Below are positions 41,581 to 52,770 of a DNA stretch of 62,000 bases, one piece after another. The first letter of the stretch is position 1. Each line of letters begins with the position of its first letter. The translations under genes were made by a program, and so were the position numbers. The stretch is from Phoronis australis (taxonomy: Eukaryota > Phoronida > Phoronidae): NCBI GenBank assembly GCA_002633005.1, contig NMRA01000335.1, forward strand, positions 1 to 62,000, written 5' to 3'. The notes beneath the pieces are model-generated. The model searched no databases. It saw only the letters and a program-made list of their open reading frames with translations, and was not told the DNA's origin.

Positions 41581-43076
41581 GTAAGATGTTGGATGGCCAT
41601 TTGCAAGTCTTAATAAAGCGTACAGACATCAGCTGATATTTCGTTTGTTTAAAGACTGTCGCGCAACACGCTTACATCTAACCAATAAGATGAAATAATA
41701 TGCAAGGTAACCTTTAAGGAATATAATTGTAAGAATTAACCTTCCGCAGATTATACTGTAAGTTTTGTTCTTCACTCAAAAACAGTGATTTTTTAGAAGG
41801 TTGGAACTTCTCTGTAATACATGTAAGTAAATTGTGGCTCAAAGACAGAAGGTTTAACTTGTTTAAACTAACGTCGCCCTTGCAAGCGGATTTTTCCATA
41901 GATTTAGTTTCTATGTGTTTTGGCCCAAGCATTCATTCAAAACAATATTCGTCAGACGCGTAATCCAGCCTCCGTCTCAAAGCACAATCGTTTGTACCAC
42001 GGCAGCACTTAGCTCTGTTCTATAAAACCAATGCAAGTGCATTTTTACTAGTATAGCTCTCTAGTGATCAAAATTACTAGGCAACTCTCCCTTACCAATT
42101 TTGTCCAAAATTCCACCTGCCACGACAAGACTTTTTGTTACAAGAATATTAAGAGCTGAAGAGCCATAAAGAGTTTCGTAAAAAACAATATAGCTAGCAA
42201 GTTCTTCTAACTACGGACCGCTTGTACTCAATTGCAGGTTATCTATCTATTCCAACTGGTTACCTGCTGAACCCATCGTAACAAAATATTGTTAAGACGA
42301 GGTTGACAGGCGCACTAGCATTTTGTTGTGTTAACGATTCAACATGACTTGGAAATAGAGGGCAACTTTCAATTTACATCCGCTTTGTCACGAATGTATT
42401 TGAGGGGCCTACGCTCGTACTGATAATGTTGCTCATCAGCATAACGAATATCATGAGCACGTGACAGGTTAGCATTGGATGCACGTATGTGCCTTCACCT
42501 ACAGGTGCCACTGTGCGTCTTGTATAGTACAAACCAAGGACCTCTTTTGCTGCATCTGTGTCTCCAAGGCACAAGTGGATTCTCAACTGGAAAGCATTCC
42601 TATTTGTGCTCTCGACCTGTCCGGTATAAAAGTACTCAGAGTTCACTGCCCGGCCTGTATTTGAACGAAGCGCCCAATCATGGCAGTGTGTAACGTTGTA
42701 CGTTGCCTTTGAAATACATTCGGGTTGATCTGAGCTGGGCTCAATGTACACTCTTTCACAGTGCTATGAAAGGTAGTACTGCGAAATGTTGTTTATCATG
42801 GCTTCTCATTGGTTAAAGTAATGAAACATTCAGTCATTGAAATTGGTTGAAATCTAGGAACACACCTTTAAGGTTACTGTTACGTTGTATGGCGACCACT
42901 TTTGAATTGAATAGCTGCAATTTATTAAAACGGGCAGTAATTGAAGTAAACAAAATCAAGGACACCCCGATATCGTAGCTATAAAGTCCAGTAGCTATAA
43001 AGTACAGGGCATAGAAGGCGTGTGGAAATGGCCATGTGATAGATAAACTTCCGACCAAGCATGCGCATGGATGCCC

Positions 43077-43096
43077 ACACACGGAATTCCGTGTGT
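43077..43096. repeat. Perfect 20-bp palindrome
   Basis: ACACACGGAATTCCGTGTGT is its own reverse complement with no spacer. Its context gives no function; it could be a remnant of a small palindromic element. Confidence 0.85.
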
Positions 43097-44282
43097 CGTT
43101 CATCATGTTTCCAAAGGCCACTTTCCAGAGGAGCTGTGTCAGAGGGTAGGCACAATGTTTCTTTTCTGCTACACTAGGGCCTCGCTAGGAAAGCAAGACT
43201 TTGCTAGGGTTACAGAAGAGATTGCCGAGTATTTTAAACCCAGACACGTGCCTAGATTTTTCTTTCCGCGAGAAAGCTTTTGAACTCTAGGCCTACTCAA
43301 GTTTTCGACAACGGTCGATACTAGACAGTGCGGGGGCGCCACCAGTTTCTAGCTGTGCATCCACAACGAGATCTCTGTATTTCTTGCACTGAATTAGCAA
43401 TTGGGTCAATTCTGAAACTTCATCAACATGTCCTACTTCCGGTATGCAATCTATGGTGATTTGTATGTAACATCTCCAACCCGCCTTTGATACATGGGTG
43501 TCTGCATGTTTTAGGCCTATATACATGTAGAGACAAAACACTAAAAGAAAATCAGTGACAACCAGATGTTCTGAGGCACCCAACTTCAGTAACCGAAGTC
43601 AAGAGTTTAATGATGTTCCGCAATTCGGCGTTACGCTTGCTATATTTAGGCCAAACCTTCGCCTTGTTCTAGATATCAGAAAGGTTAATGAGACGCAATG
43701 TAGATATGAGAGTGTCACCGAAGGCCATAGCTTTCGTACAAGAACAAGTCCGTGCAGCTTCGGCCCGTCTCAATTAAGCATTCCCAAGATATTTCATACA
43801 TCTGCCCAAAACTAAAAAACGAAATATTTGCCTCCAGTAAGACGTACTAAACTTCTAAATTTCGATCTATTAGAAATCATTCTTAGCAACTTGTCCAACT
43901 CATGAACACTATGTGCTGTTGAGAATATCCCCTTTTATCAGCGCAAACTGATTTGTTATTGCGAGATCGTGCATGGATACAGGTGTAGGCCTACCCTGTG
44001 GGGGATGTAAGTTGGTAGGCGCCGAAACGGTCTCGGGTATATTTTGCTCTTCGCTTTATAGTGCAGTGACAGTTATTGTCGCCTACAGGTACTGAATTCA
44101 GTTGAAACAGTTTTTCGAAGAGCCCCTTGACAGTCAATGTAAGCCATTGTGACACGTGAATTAACCTTTTCCTCGTCTTTAAATCGCTCGGTATGTAGAG
44201 TGTGTTTATCTGCTGCTGCGCTTGAATTCGTGCAAAGTCGACGAACCTGGTTTCAGACTCACGCCAAAATCTTTGTTGTTTC

Positions 44283-44370
44283 TCTTGCTATTCCTGTTGC
44301 TGCTGATGATGATGTCGGTGCACCTGTTGTTGTTGTAGTTGTTGTTGCTGTTGGTGTTGTAGTAGTCTGT
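44283..44370. repeat. Imperfect trinucleotide tract (GTT/GCT/GAT)
   Basis: Runs of GTTGCTGCTGATGATGAT and GTTGTTGTTGTAGTTGTT lie 50-130 bp upstream of the acceptor at 44419. Apart from the tract, TTCGAATTCCAG forms the acceptor itself. Length variation here could alter the branch-point region. Confidence 0.75.
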
Positions 44371-44419
44371 GACTTAAGACCGAACACATAATCAAGACCA
44401 GCAAATGTTCGAATTCCAG

Positions 44420-44527
44420 GAACGCAAGTGAACTTTACACTTCGCACTGGTGACGGAAAGGTTATCCACGTCCCGCACAACGAGTCACGTCACGTGGGCT
44501 CTGACTATATCGTCGAAAGGAACACAG
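44420..44527 (+). CDS. Polycystin-like exon: PKD core with GDG turn
   Basis: Acceptor GAATTCCAG, phase 1; donor ACAG|GTAATA, phase 1. It encodes TQVNFTLRTGDGKVIHVP and then HNESRHVGSDYIVERNT. RTGDGK occupies the position of the conserved FGDG of PKD modules, and NFT and NES are sequons. It joins FALSIDQ-G before and E-FLATIQCKFENP after, giving a complete PKD module from exons 41475, 44420 and 46190. Confidence 0.88.
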
Positions 44528-46189
44528 GTAATATATGCAACAGTCAACGATGCAGAAACTGTCTTTAAACGATAGCTATTGCGGTATTGGATTAACGTGG
44601 AGATGGTCGCATGGCATTACTACCATACTTAAACCCCCTGTAGATGACACCTACTCAAGGTTTGGATTCAGAAGTGGTCACTTGGCAAAACTGTGACTTT
44701 CCCTCTGTAGCTAACCATTAAAATGCCACCTTTCCCTACAAAACTCACAGGTATAACAAAGATACTTTTCAATATACCCGGCATGTGAAACAAGACTTCA
44801 AAACTGACCTTGGAAAGTGGTACCAGTGCCGGGGCTTCCCCTACATGCATGACGATATATTCGGCTTATTGGCTTTGCTAAAACCCTCATGGGCGTGAAT
44901 TCACTCGTCTTTCTGTTTCTTCATTGATTTCCCAGATAAAGTCCACCGAATAAGTGGAAAACAAAAAGTCAAACTTTCGGAATGTGAAGGCTATTATGCA
45001 CCGTTCAACTCATTTTGGGGGAAAGCTGGCGACACGCGACAGGCTTTCGAACAATTTTTTAATCTCTGCAAATTCGTATGCAGAACGTTAATTTGGATTA
45101 CCGGAGCTTTGCTCACAAATGGAAACAATGAACATTGTCATATCCAAAATAATAGGCCTCATTCGCTGGCTTTTGGTGTGACATCATCAATAACAACGGA
45201 ATATGTGATTGGCCAGTAACACTAAATAACGGTTACACGATTCCAGTTGGACTATATACATGTAGGGTAGTCCTAATATCACTGTTTTGATTGCACTCTA
45301 GTCCCTGTGACACCTTATATCAACAAGAGTGTTTTAAACATGTGAGGAAATTTCAAAAGGGTCAATACGTTTGTTGCACTAAGCATAAACAATGGGCGAA
45401 AAAATTAAGATATCCTGCGTTTTTGAATAATTTCAAATAGTCTCAACCTGCAAACGTAGAGGTGGTGCCTGCCAAATTTAGACAATGAATGAAATATTTA
45501 AATATATTCTCAAGTAGGTAAGCCACGATACCGGCTTCGAATTGGGTGCCAAGTCTGATCTGTAGTTTATGCTTGATAAATACGACATAGAAACCAGTGT
45601 CGAACTGAGCTCCGCAAGGCCAGAGTTCTTGGCCTGTGTGTCTTACGGGCTCACGTAGCTATCACCAATGCATCACAAGGATAGAACATGATCGCTATTA
45701 TAATAGCTTTCAATCGCGAGTATCATGCACTACTTTAATTCAGAACTTGAGTCTACTATTAGAATAATTATTGGAATGCATGTATACCCATACAGATGTT
45801 GGAAACGATGATCCACTGTTTCTTGGTTAGATCGAAATGATGTTATTGCAATAGAGAAGAAAATTGTTTGCGCCACAACCCTAGCAACTCCTCTAGATTT
45901 TAGGCAAAATATTATAGCAGTGACTTATCCACTTACGCTAACAAATTTGATCAAAACAAGACAAATCTGAAGCTCATTTCAATTAGTGTACCATACAAAG
46001 AAGCATATAACTACGTTTTCCTAAAACAGAGTTTAAGTTGTGATTTTCCAACTACAGCTTTTGGCGAGAATGTGACGCCATCTACTAGACTATCCCTGTA
46101 AGGTGGCGCCACTGTGAAACTTTTAGTTCTTATCGTGGCTTCAACTATTTTTTCAAGATCGTAATTTTGACTAATTTGCAATTTTGCAG
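44528..46189. other. Intron, no gene seen
   Basis: About 1.7 kb of AT-rich sequence without recognisable repeats or domains. The 3' end has a T-rich tract (ATTTTTTCAAGATC, AATTTTGCAG) in front of the giant exon. Confidence 0.5.
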
Positions 46190-49051
46190 AATTCTTGGCG
46201 ACGATACAATGTAAATTTGAAAACCCTGGAGAGGTCTTTGTGGAGAGTATAGCGAACAATCGCGTCAGCAACCAGTCGACAAACCTTACACTACGTGCCC
46301 AGGAACCTTTGAGTAAACTGAAGATCACAGGTCCTTTCGTTGTACCATTCCATGCTCCCAGAACACAAATTTATTTCACGATTGCAACGGGAACGGAAAT
46401 AGAGTACAAGGCAACATTCGGCACCATATCGGCGTATAATATGACCTTTGACCGCGCTAGTAGACAAGGTTGTCTATACTTTTTTAAAATAAGCGGCAAT
46501 GACGTCGATGGGGATTTTAACATGTCAATGACACTTTCCAATTTAGTACCGCCTTTTCAGGTATCTGCTTCAAGCTCAATATACGTAGAATATAATCTTA
46601 CAGACATTTCTCTTTCCATCGATAAACCAGTTTTAAAGGTGAACGATACTACCGCAGTATTCATTCACTTTGGCAACGCAAGTCGTGCGAGCTGCATATT
46701 GACCTACGGTGACGGTTCAAACATGTCATTCTACATCAGGAGTAGCTCCCTTGTTCCTTTCTTGAAGTACACTAAAGCATATTTCAAAGAAGGACTCTTT
46801 CAGATCCGTTTATATTGTTACAACAACGTGAGCGAGGTCACGGTCACAGAAAATGTAATTATCCAATACCCTATAGCGGACTTGACTTTTGAGGTAAAGT
46901 CTCCCATACCACTGTTGCAAGGAGTTGCAACTGCCGTGTTAGCAATCACGCCCGGAAGTCAACCTCTGCCGACCAACCCGTTTTATCGCTGCCCTTACAA
47001 TGGCAATAATTCGCTGCAGTTAGATCTTTCAGCAGGCATTCACAGCACCGTTTTCACTTACAATGACGTGGGCGACTTTTCTCTAATTTGTGAAATTTGG
47101 AACATGGTTAGCTCAAAAACTTTTAAACAAGTCGTTGTTGTCGACGTTCCTGTCACTGGACTGGGTGCTACCGCCAACAAGCGGTGTTGTCGTATTGGTA
47201 CCACGTTTGCCGTCACCACAACAGTGGCAACGGGTTCGCGAATAAACCTGACTTACACATGGAATGACCAAACACCGTCTTTGGGTTTAACCTATAATGA
47301 ATCAGAGATAAACACGGCTAGCCATTCCTGTAATCGCACTGGTTCCTTTTGGGTGGAAGTTCTAGCCAAGAATTCCTTCAACAATATTTCGATTAAATTA
47401 TCTCACCCCCTGATCGTCCAGCATCCAGTTCCACCGATCACTGTTGAGGTTGACGAGACGCAGAAGTACATAAGTACTGATAGCAAATGGTCTGCCACAG
47501 CTAAGTTTAATGTATATTATGAGGAGTCCTTTTCGAGGCCCACTGATCCTCAGTGGAAAGTAGACTTTGGTGACGGAAACATTCAGTCTGGGACATCAAT
47601 GCCAGGGCAGGACTCGAAGCTTGACAAACCTGGGTTGAAACACCTTTTTCAAATTTTGTCCCAATACTCGACATCAGGAGATTACAACGTGACAGTAGCT
47701 ATATTTAATTGCTTGAACAACGTCACAGCATATCAACCTATTGTCGTATACGAAGAGTTTACAGACGTTTTCCTTTCATCTGAGAGCATGTCAACTGGCA
47801 AATTTTCTGGAAACGTTTATCCTCTAGAAAGTCCCGTGGCATTTACGCTAAATGCCACGAGAGGTTCCCACCCCACAGTAGTGTGGGACTACGGAGACGG
47901 AGGCACTGCCAACACGTCAGAGTTACGAACAGAGTACGCATTCTCGTCTGAGGGAAACCATCCGATAACAGCTACTGTAATTAACGTGTTTAATTCTAAA
48001 CGTGTAACGTCAAATGTCGTTCTTCAGAGAAGTATTAAAGACATTGCTATATCGTGTAAAAGTCCGGTGGTAAAGAATGCCAAACTTGATTTCACCGTCA
48101 ACCCAGGTACCATTGGAACCGACGCTTGTTATTTCATCGATTTCAAGGATTCTTTGTCGAATGGCAGCCGGTATTTATTTCTTGGCAACACCACGGAATG
48201 TGACAGAAACCACCGTGAGTTCTCTTTGCCCAACAGACGTTACATGGCAATACCGACCAGCTTAAAGGCTTTACTAGCACAGAACATCACCAAAGGCCAC
48301 GTCAACTTTACGGTGTCTAACGTGTTCCAAACCGTTGGCGAACACTTCGTTAACTTAACTGTGACTAATCAGGTGTCCTCAGTTTCTTACGTTTGGCGAA
48401 CAGGAGTTGTCCGGGGCTTTTGTACTTGGCCTAGCGTCGACATGAGTTTAAATAAATGCTTTCAACCAATGTGCACGCCAGAGGGATACAAAATTCACCA
48501 GCGAGGAAAGCAGCTTGTTATCAAATCTCAAATTACCGTCAACTGCTCTGATATAAGAACAGAAATCACGTGGTCAATTTTTACAATTGCAAATGATGGT
48601 GCTATTATTGGCAGATACCCTTACGATCTATCCAAAGAACGATCTGCGGAGCTTGTGTTTTTGCCGCGTTCTTTGAATATTGGGCTATACAAAATAATCC
48701 TGGTCGTGTCTATGGTGGAACTTTTAGACATCCGTACAACGGAAAGTGTAACAATCAAAATTGTTCCTACACCTCTTGAATGCAAACTGGACGGCGGCAG
48801 AAAACAAAGATTAAAATGGGGAACGGTTGCTTTGCTGGATGCACGCTCTTCGCTTGACCCTGACATTGATCGTGGGAATGATTCCGCAGACTTCAATTTC
48901 TTCTGGATGTGTCGGCGATCTTGTGAAACATTCCCTGTGTACAACGCTAATTTTACCGGAATTCTGGAACCAGGAACATCTAATTGCACTGACCGTCATC
49001 ATTTGTCGGATGGAGGTGGTTGCTATAGATACGATATGATCGATAACGCAG
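46190..49051 (+). CDS. Giant exon: seven PKD-like modules and start of REJ
   Basis: Acceptor AATTTTGCAG, phase 1; donor GCAG|GTATCT, phase 1. The 2,862-bp exon codes about 954 residues. It first completes the preceding PKD (ATIQCKFENPGE). Seven PKD-like modules follow, each about 85-110 residues and linked by QEPL, VEYN, QYPI, DVPV, QHPV, YEEF and QRSI. GDG turns are clear in LTYGDG (46703), VDFGDG (47565) and WDYGDG (47887), and degenerate in the others. From about 48415 the REJ domain begins: GFCTWPSVDM, VNCSDIRTEITW, later RLKWGTVALLDARSSLDPDI. NxS/T sequons are abundant, as expected of an extracellular stalk. Fusion of so many modules into one exon, while both neighbouring regions are split into small exons, suggests local intron loss or exon growth by tandem duplication without introns. 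Human PKD1 also has one very large exon over its PKD repeats. Confidence 0.95.
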
Positions 49052-49347
49052 GTATCTGAAACATAAGTAGTTATTAACAATGATTAATTATTTTGTATCT
49101 TCATTTTTACCGTCAATTAATTCGGTATGTAGATTCACAGTTCCTGTTACAAGACACTATGTGGGGTATTTCTCGCTCCGTTTTCTTCCGCGCTACCTCT
49201 TCTATCACACCGCACTGATTATGGGCGGAAGCTTGACTACCATAAGTGTGAAGCGTAAACCAACAAAATAGTCATATCCTTTCCTCATTCTGAATTGTTT
49301 TTAATGCTTTTCAAGTAACTAGCTTGGATCACGTGTACTTTCTTCAG

Positions 49348-49513
49348 GGCTTCAGCAGGAGCTATCCCCCGGTTTGATGCGAGTCCGCTTGAGTGACACC
49401 TATGAACATTCAACTATTGAATGGCATTTAACCATCAAGTCTGGTAACAAAATGTGCACGCTAGATCACACGATCGATATAACTAGCAAGGAGCCTCCTA
49501 ACATTATCATAGA
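49348..49513 (+). CDS. Polycystin-like exon: REJ domain
   Basis: Acceptor CTTTCTTCAG, phase 1; donor ATAGA|GTGAGT, phase 2. It encodes LQQELSPGLMRVRLSDTY, WHLTIKSGN and ITSKEPPNIIIE. The final IxxxPPxxxIE-C run, continued by CVKNC in the next exon, is a well conserved point of REJ domains. Confidence 0.9.
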
Positions 49514-50587
49514 GTGAGTTATAATATTGTGCGCTTTGTCAGGTGTTTCACTGGTCATGTATATTCTCGGCATTTTCCTAATTCTGTTGCGTGCACTCTT
49601 CTCCAAAACGCTGCCTGAATTAAAAAATGCCCATTTTTGCCAAACCGCTATAAACAACAAATAAGACCTTGGCGGTCTAAACGAAAAAAGATGCGTACAA
49701 CGAACTAACATTTCTGAAAACCGTGACAACGTTTTTGAGGTTCCATCTTGAATATTAGATCAAATTGAGTTTGAAGGCCATGTTATTGATATCGCTGTTT
49801 TGCTGTGAATGTACATGTACCATATCCTTATATATTTTAATGAAAAGACCAGGTCACCTCCCCAAAAATGACATATTGGTATGAAATAAACAAAGTCAAA
49901 GTCTATAAGCTTCCTACTTTCAAAACATATACTTTTGCGCATTGAATTTAATTTGTCGATACTTGACTAAGAGAACAGATATGTATCAAGACTTCAATTT
50001 GCACGTGAACTGACGTCATTTTCTGTCATCATCTGGTCTCGCTTTAACCAGTTTACAGTTGCTTCATGTAGTCGAATTTTCTACCGATATCCGTCTTGCT
50101 TATAATTAATCACAACTTTTTATTTCGCACTTGATGGGCCCAGTACTAAAACTTTAAGTTCGAGTCTGGATTCGAAAACCCTAGTTTTTATTCGAAATCT
50201 CGAATTTTCACTAGAGATTTCAACTCGAGTCTAGGGGTCATCAGGTGCGAACTTGGACTTGACATTCATCAGCGTAGATCATAATATGCCCTAGAGAAGA
50301 ATATCAAACGCTTATCTTGAGAAGGGGAAATGTCAACAATAATTTCAATTTCGAGTTTGAGTTCAAATATGAGAAACTCCAATTTATGAGTCGTCTATGT
50401 TAAATCATCCCAGTAATCTGAAATGAAGCAGGTCTCGGTTGTTTTTGTAAAACGACGCGTTGTTCGCAAGTTCACCAAAACTATGCTTTTAAACTAAGTA
50501 ACCAATCTGATCACGTAATAATTGTAAAATTCTATGTAATTCCTGTAAGTAGAAAGTACTGGTACTTGTGTTGCCCTTATTTTGCAG
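49514..50587. other. Intron with dispersed repeat copy
   Basis: Mostly unremarkable. The right half holds copy 2 of the CTCGAGTT family (50110-50370). Confidence 0.55.
50110..50370. mobile_element. Intronic dispersed repeat, CTCGAGTT family, copy 2
   Basis: Begins GCACTTGATGGGCCCAGTACTAAA and has several TTCGAAA/CTCGAATT words. It contains ACTCGAGTCTAGGGGTCATC and CATCAGCGTAGATC, ending with a TTTCAATTTCGAGTTTGAGT tail. Aligns in order with 40062-40330. Confidence 0.6.
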
Positions 50588-50686
50588 ATGCGTAAAAAAC
50601 TGCGGAGAAAAAGTCGACAAAGGTAACTCCTTCTCGTTGACGTCGTTCATAAGTAACTATCCGACCAAAATAAGCTTCAGATACAG
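50588..50686 (+). CDS. Polycystin-like exon: REJ, paired-cysteine segment
   Basis: Acceptor TTATTTTGCAG, phase 2; donor ATACAG|GTGAGT, phase 2. It encodes CVKNCGEKVDKGNSFSLTSF and ends with KISFRYR. C-x-x-N-C followed by a strand and F-x-Y/W is a hallmark of the middle of the REJ domain. It joins RYR-WSILRESNG in the next exon. Confidence 0.92.
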
Positions 50687-50825
50687 GTGAGTTTTTAAAA
50701 TAATTTGTGTCATTCAATTTTTTTGACACAAAGAAGACGAATTAGTTATCGGTTGGTGAATGGTGATGCTGTTTGCGATAATGATTGGTGACGTTGTGGA
50801 TGAACGTAATTGATGGAAGTCCATG

Positions 50826-51371
50826 GTAGTGGTGATTGTGATGATGATGATGATGATGGTGATGATGATGGTGATGATGATGATGATGATGATGAGGAAG
50901 GTGATGAGGATGGTGATGAGGATGATGATGATGATGATGACGATGATGAGGATGATGAGGATGATGATGATTATGATGGTGATGATAATGATGATGATGA
51001 CGATGGTGATGATGATGATGACGATGATGATGATGATGATGATGGTGATGATGATGGTGGTGACGATGGTGATGATGATGATGATGTCGATGGTGATGAA
51101 GATGATGGTGATGAAGATGATGGTGATACCGATGGTGATGATGGTGATGATGACGATGACAATGGTGATGATGATGATGATGAGCATGATGATGATGATG
51201 ATAATGATGACGATGATTATGGCGATGGCGATGATGATTATGATGGTGATGATGAGGATGATGGTGATGATGATGATGANATGATGAGGATGATGAGGAT
51301 GAGGATGATGAGGATGGTGTTGATGATGATGATGACGATGACGATGATGATGAGGATGACGAGGATGATGC

Positions 51372-51404
<33 letters not shown>

Positions 51405-51458
51405 CGATGGTGATGATGATGAGGAGGATGGTGATGATGATGATGATGATGACGTTTC
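50826..51458. repeat. (GAT)n / (ATG)n microsatellite over 600 bp
   Basis: Nearly pure GATGAT with GAG, GGT and GAC variants, with one N at 51280. It lies wholly inside the intron between the REJ exons 50588-50686 and 51732-51928. All its reading frames are open on at least one strand, giving poly-Asp, poly-Met, poly-His, poly-Ile or poly-Ser; none is a gene. The plus-strand transcript is purine-rich with regular AUG and GAU, so length changes may affect splicing. Confidence 0.97.
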
Positions 51459-51731
51459 TGACTAGAGTACGACTTTCGTGGTAGAAAATGCTCGCATTTT
51501 GAACTACAGAACAACCCCAACAAGGATTATAACGGCGACCAATGTTGTGACAACTTCGCTTCAATAACTTTTAATTTTATAAAAAATCTATTCCTGTAGT
51601 CCATTTAGCCTTTCATTTTGGTATTTTTCATATTTTACACCTTGAAGTACAGGTGAACACGCACATTTTTCCACGAGATGATTTTTAATAACAGGAAAGA
51701 TTATAATGATGGCGAATGAACCCTGTTCCAG

Positions 51732-51928
51732 ATGGAGTATCTTACGAGAGTCTAACGGCACGCGACGGAATGAAATGCAACCGTACAATATACACCCAAA
51801 ACTTGTGCCAACAGGATTTGACACGCCGTATTTTTCTATATCCAACGATGCTTTTTCATACGACGACGCTGTCTTTAAGTTTGCCTTGTCCTTGAAAGTG
51901 TTCTTCCAGGAATCCGATGACAATTACG
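51732..51928 (+). CDS. Polycystin-like exon: REJ domain
   Basis: Acceptor CCCTGTTCCAG, phase 2; donor TTACG|GTACGT, phase 1. The acceptor at 51731 is chosen because the more T-rich AG at 51694 gives the wrong phase and a stop. It encodes WSILRESNGTRRNEMQPYNI, FDTPYFSISNDAF and KFALSLKVFFQE. W-x-(I/L) following the CVKNC segment and the alternating strands fit REJ. Confidence 0.88.
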
Positions 51929-52282
51929 GTACGTAATAGCGTCCTACAAAGTGGCATTCTTACATAGTCGGTAATATCCTGCGAATGTTAACGATGCCTA
52001 AAACGAAAACTTTCTGAAGAATAAAAGAACCTTTTTTACGAGGTTGTTTTGCAAATGAGACTTCGGTCACCTCGACGAATAACCTCTTTAACGTTCATGG
52101 AGCGCGTTAAATTTTAAGCAAAATATATCGTGTTTCCCCTTATCACGTAAAGCACTCTGTATTAATCACCTCCGAAAATTAAGGAACTGTTCTTTGCAGT
52201 ACCATTTAAGAGGATGTAGCGAATGACTGTCAGTGTCACATAACTATAGTCACAGAGGATTCACACTGTTTTTATCAAATAG
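51929..52282. other. Intron, nothing recognised
   Basis: 354 bp of AT-rich sequence with ordinary splice borders (GTACGT at the start, TTTTTATCAAATAG at the end). Confidence 0.6.
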
Positions 52283-52480
52283 GCGAGCAACTCTTCCCGT
52301 TCACGCTAAACAGTGCTCCTGTCGGTGGTCACTGTGAACTCAACCAGCGTGAGGGCGTGGGATTCGTCACGAAGTTCTACGCAACGTGTCCTAAGCCATT
52401 CGTAGACAGTAACCACCCCATTCTATACTCTCTGCAATACCGTCTGAAGCCGAAAGACAGTTGGTCTGCAATTGTATACG
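52283..52480 (+). CDS. Polycystin-like exon: REJ, NxPPxGGxC segment
   Basis: Acceptor TATCAAATAG, phase 1; donor TATACG|GTGAGA, phase 1. It encodes FTLNSAPVGGHCELNQREGV, FVTKFYATCPKPFVD and PILYSLQYRL. N-x-x-P-x-G-G-x-C, then G-x-x-x-x-T-x-F-x-x-x-C and PxxYxxxY, is the most diagnostic signature of REJ domains. All the conserved cysteines and glycines are present. Confidence 0.95.
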
Positions 52481-52636
52481 GTGAGACTTTTTTCCGTAGA
52501 ATGTGCAATGCTTTGGTGATTGATTGCTGTTAATTTAACGGAAATTTCCAAGTCTGCGTAGTTAACTGTTTAAAATTTAAATGCTTTCTTACCTACACTT
52601 GCGATGCAATGATGGAATGACAATTACATTTTTCAG

Positions 52637-52770
52637 ATGTCACAGAACTTAACCAATATGTGAACTTCTTGTTGCCCCCTGGTGTCGCCCAATACAACAA
52701 CAGCATCGCTATCAAAGTGATAATTAAAGATGGATTGAACGCTGCCACAACTTTAAACCTTGCGGCAAAG
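52637..52770 (+). CDS. Polycystin-like exon: REJ, end of conserved core
   Basis: Acceptor CATTTTTCAG, phase 1; donor GCAAAG|GTAATG, phase 0. It encodes FLLPPGVAQYNNSIAIKVII followed by KDGLNAATTLNLAAK. LPPG, then V-x-V-x-x-x-D-x-x-x-A, closes the REJ core. Confidence 0.93.

Larger units (their letters stand above)
41581..44419. other. Intron, no gene seen
   Basis: Holds a perfect 20-bp palindrome at 43077-43096 and a fragment of the GCGAGGTCCTAG family at about 43180-43290. An imperfect (GTT)n tract occurs at 44283-44370, just upstream of the next acceptor. Short frames near 42374-42751 and 43293-43583 (minus) have no domain signature. Confidence 0.5.

Noticed and set aside
50810-51484. Long poly-Asp, poly-Met and poly-His frames
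   Set aside because: They are all readings of the GAT microsatellite in an intron.
51695-51731. Alternative acceptor at 51694 for the REJ exon
   Set aside because: It gives a stop codon in the frame required by the preceding exon; the AG at 51731 restores the phase and the RYR-WSIL join.
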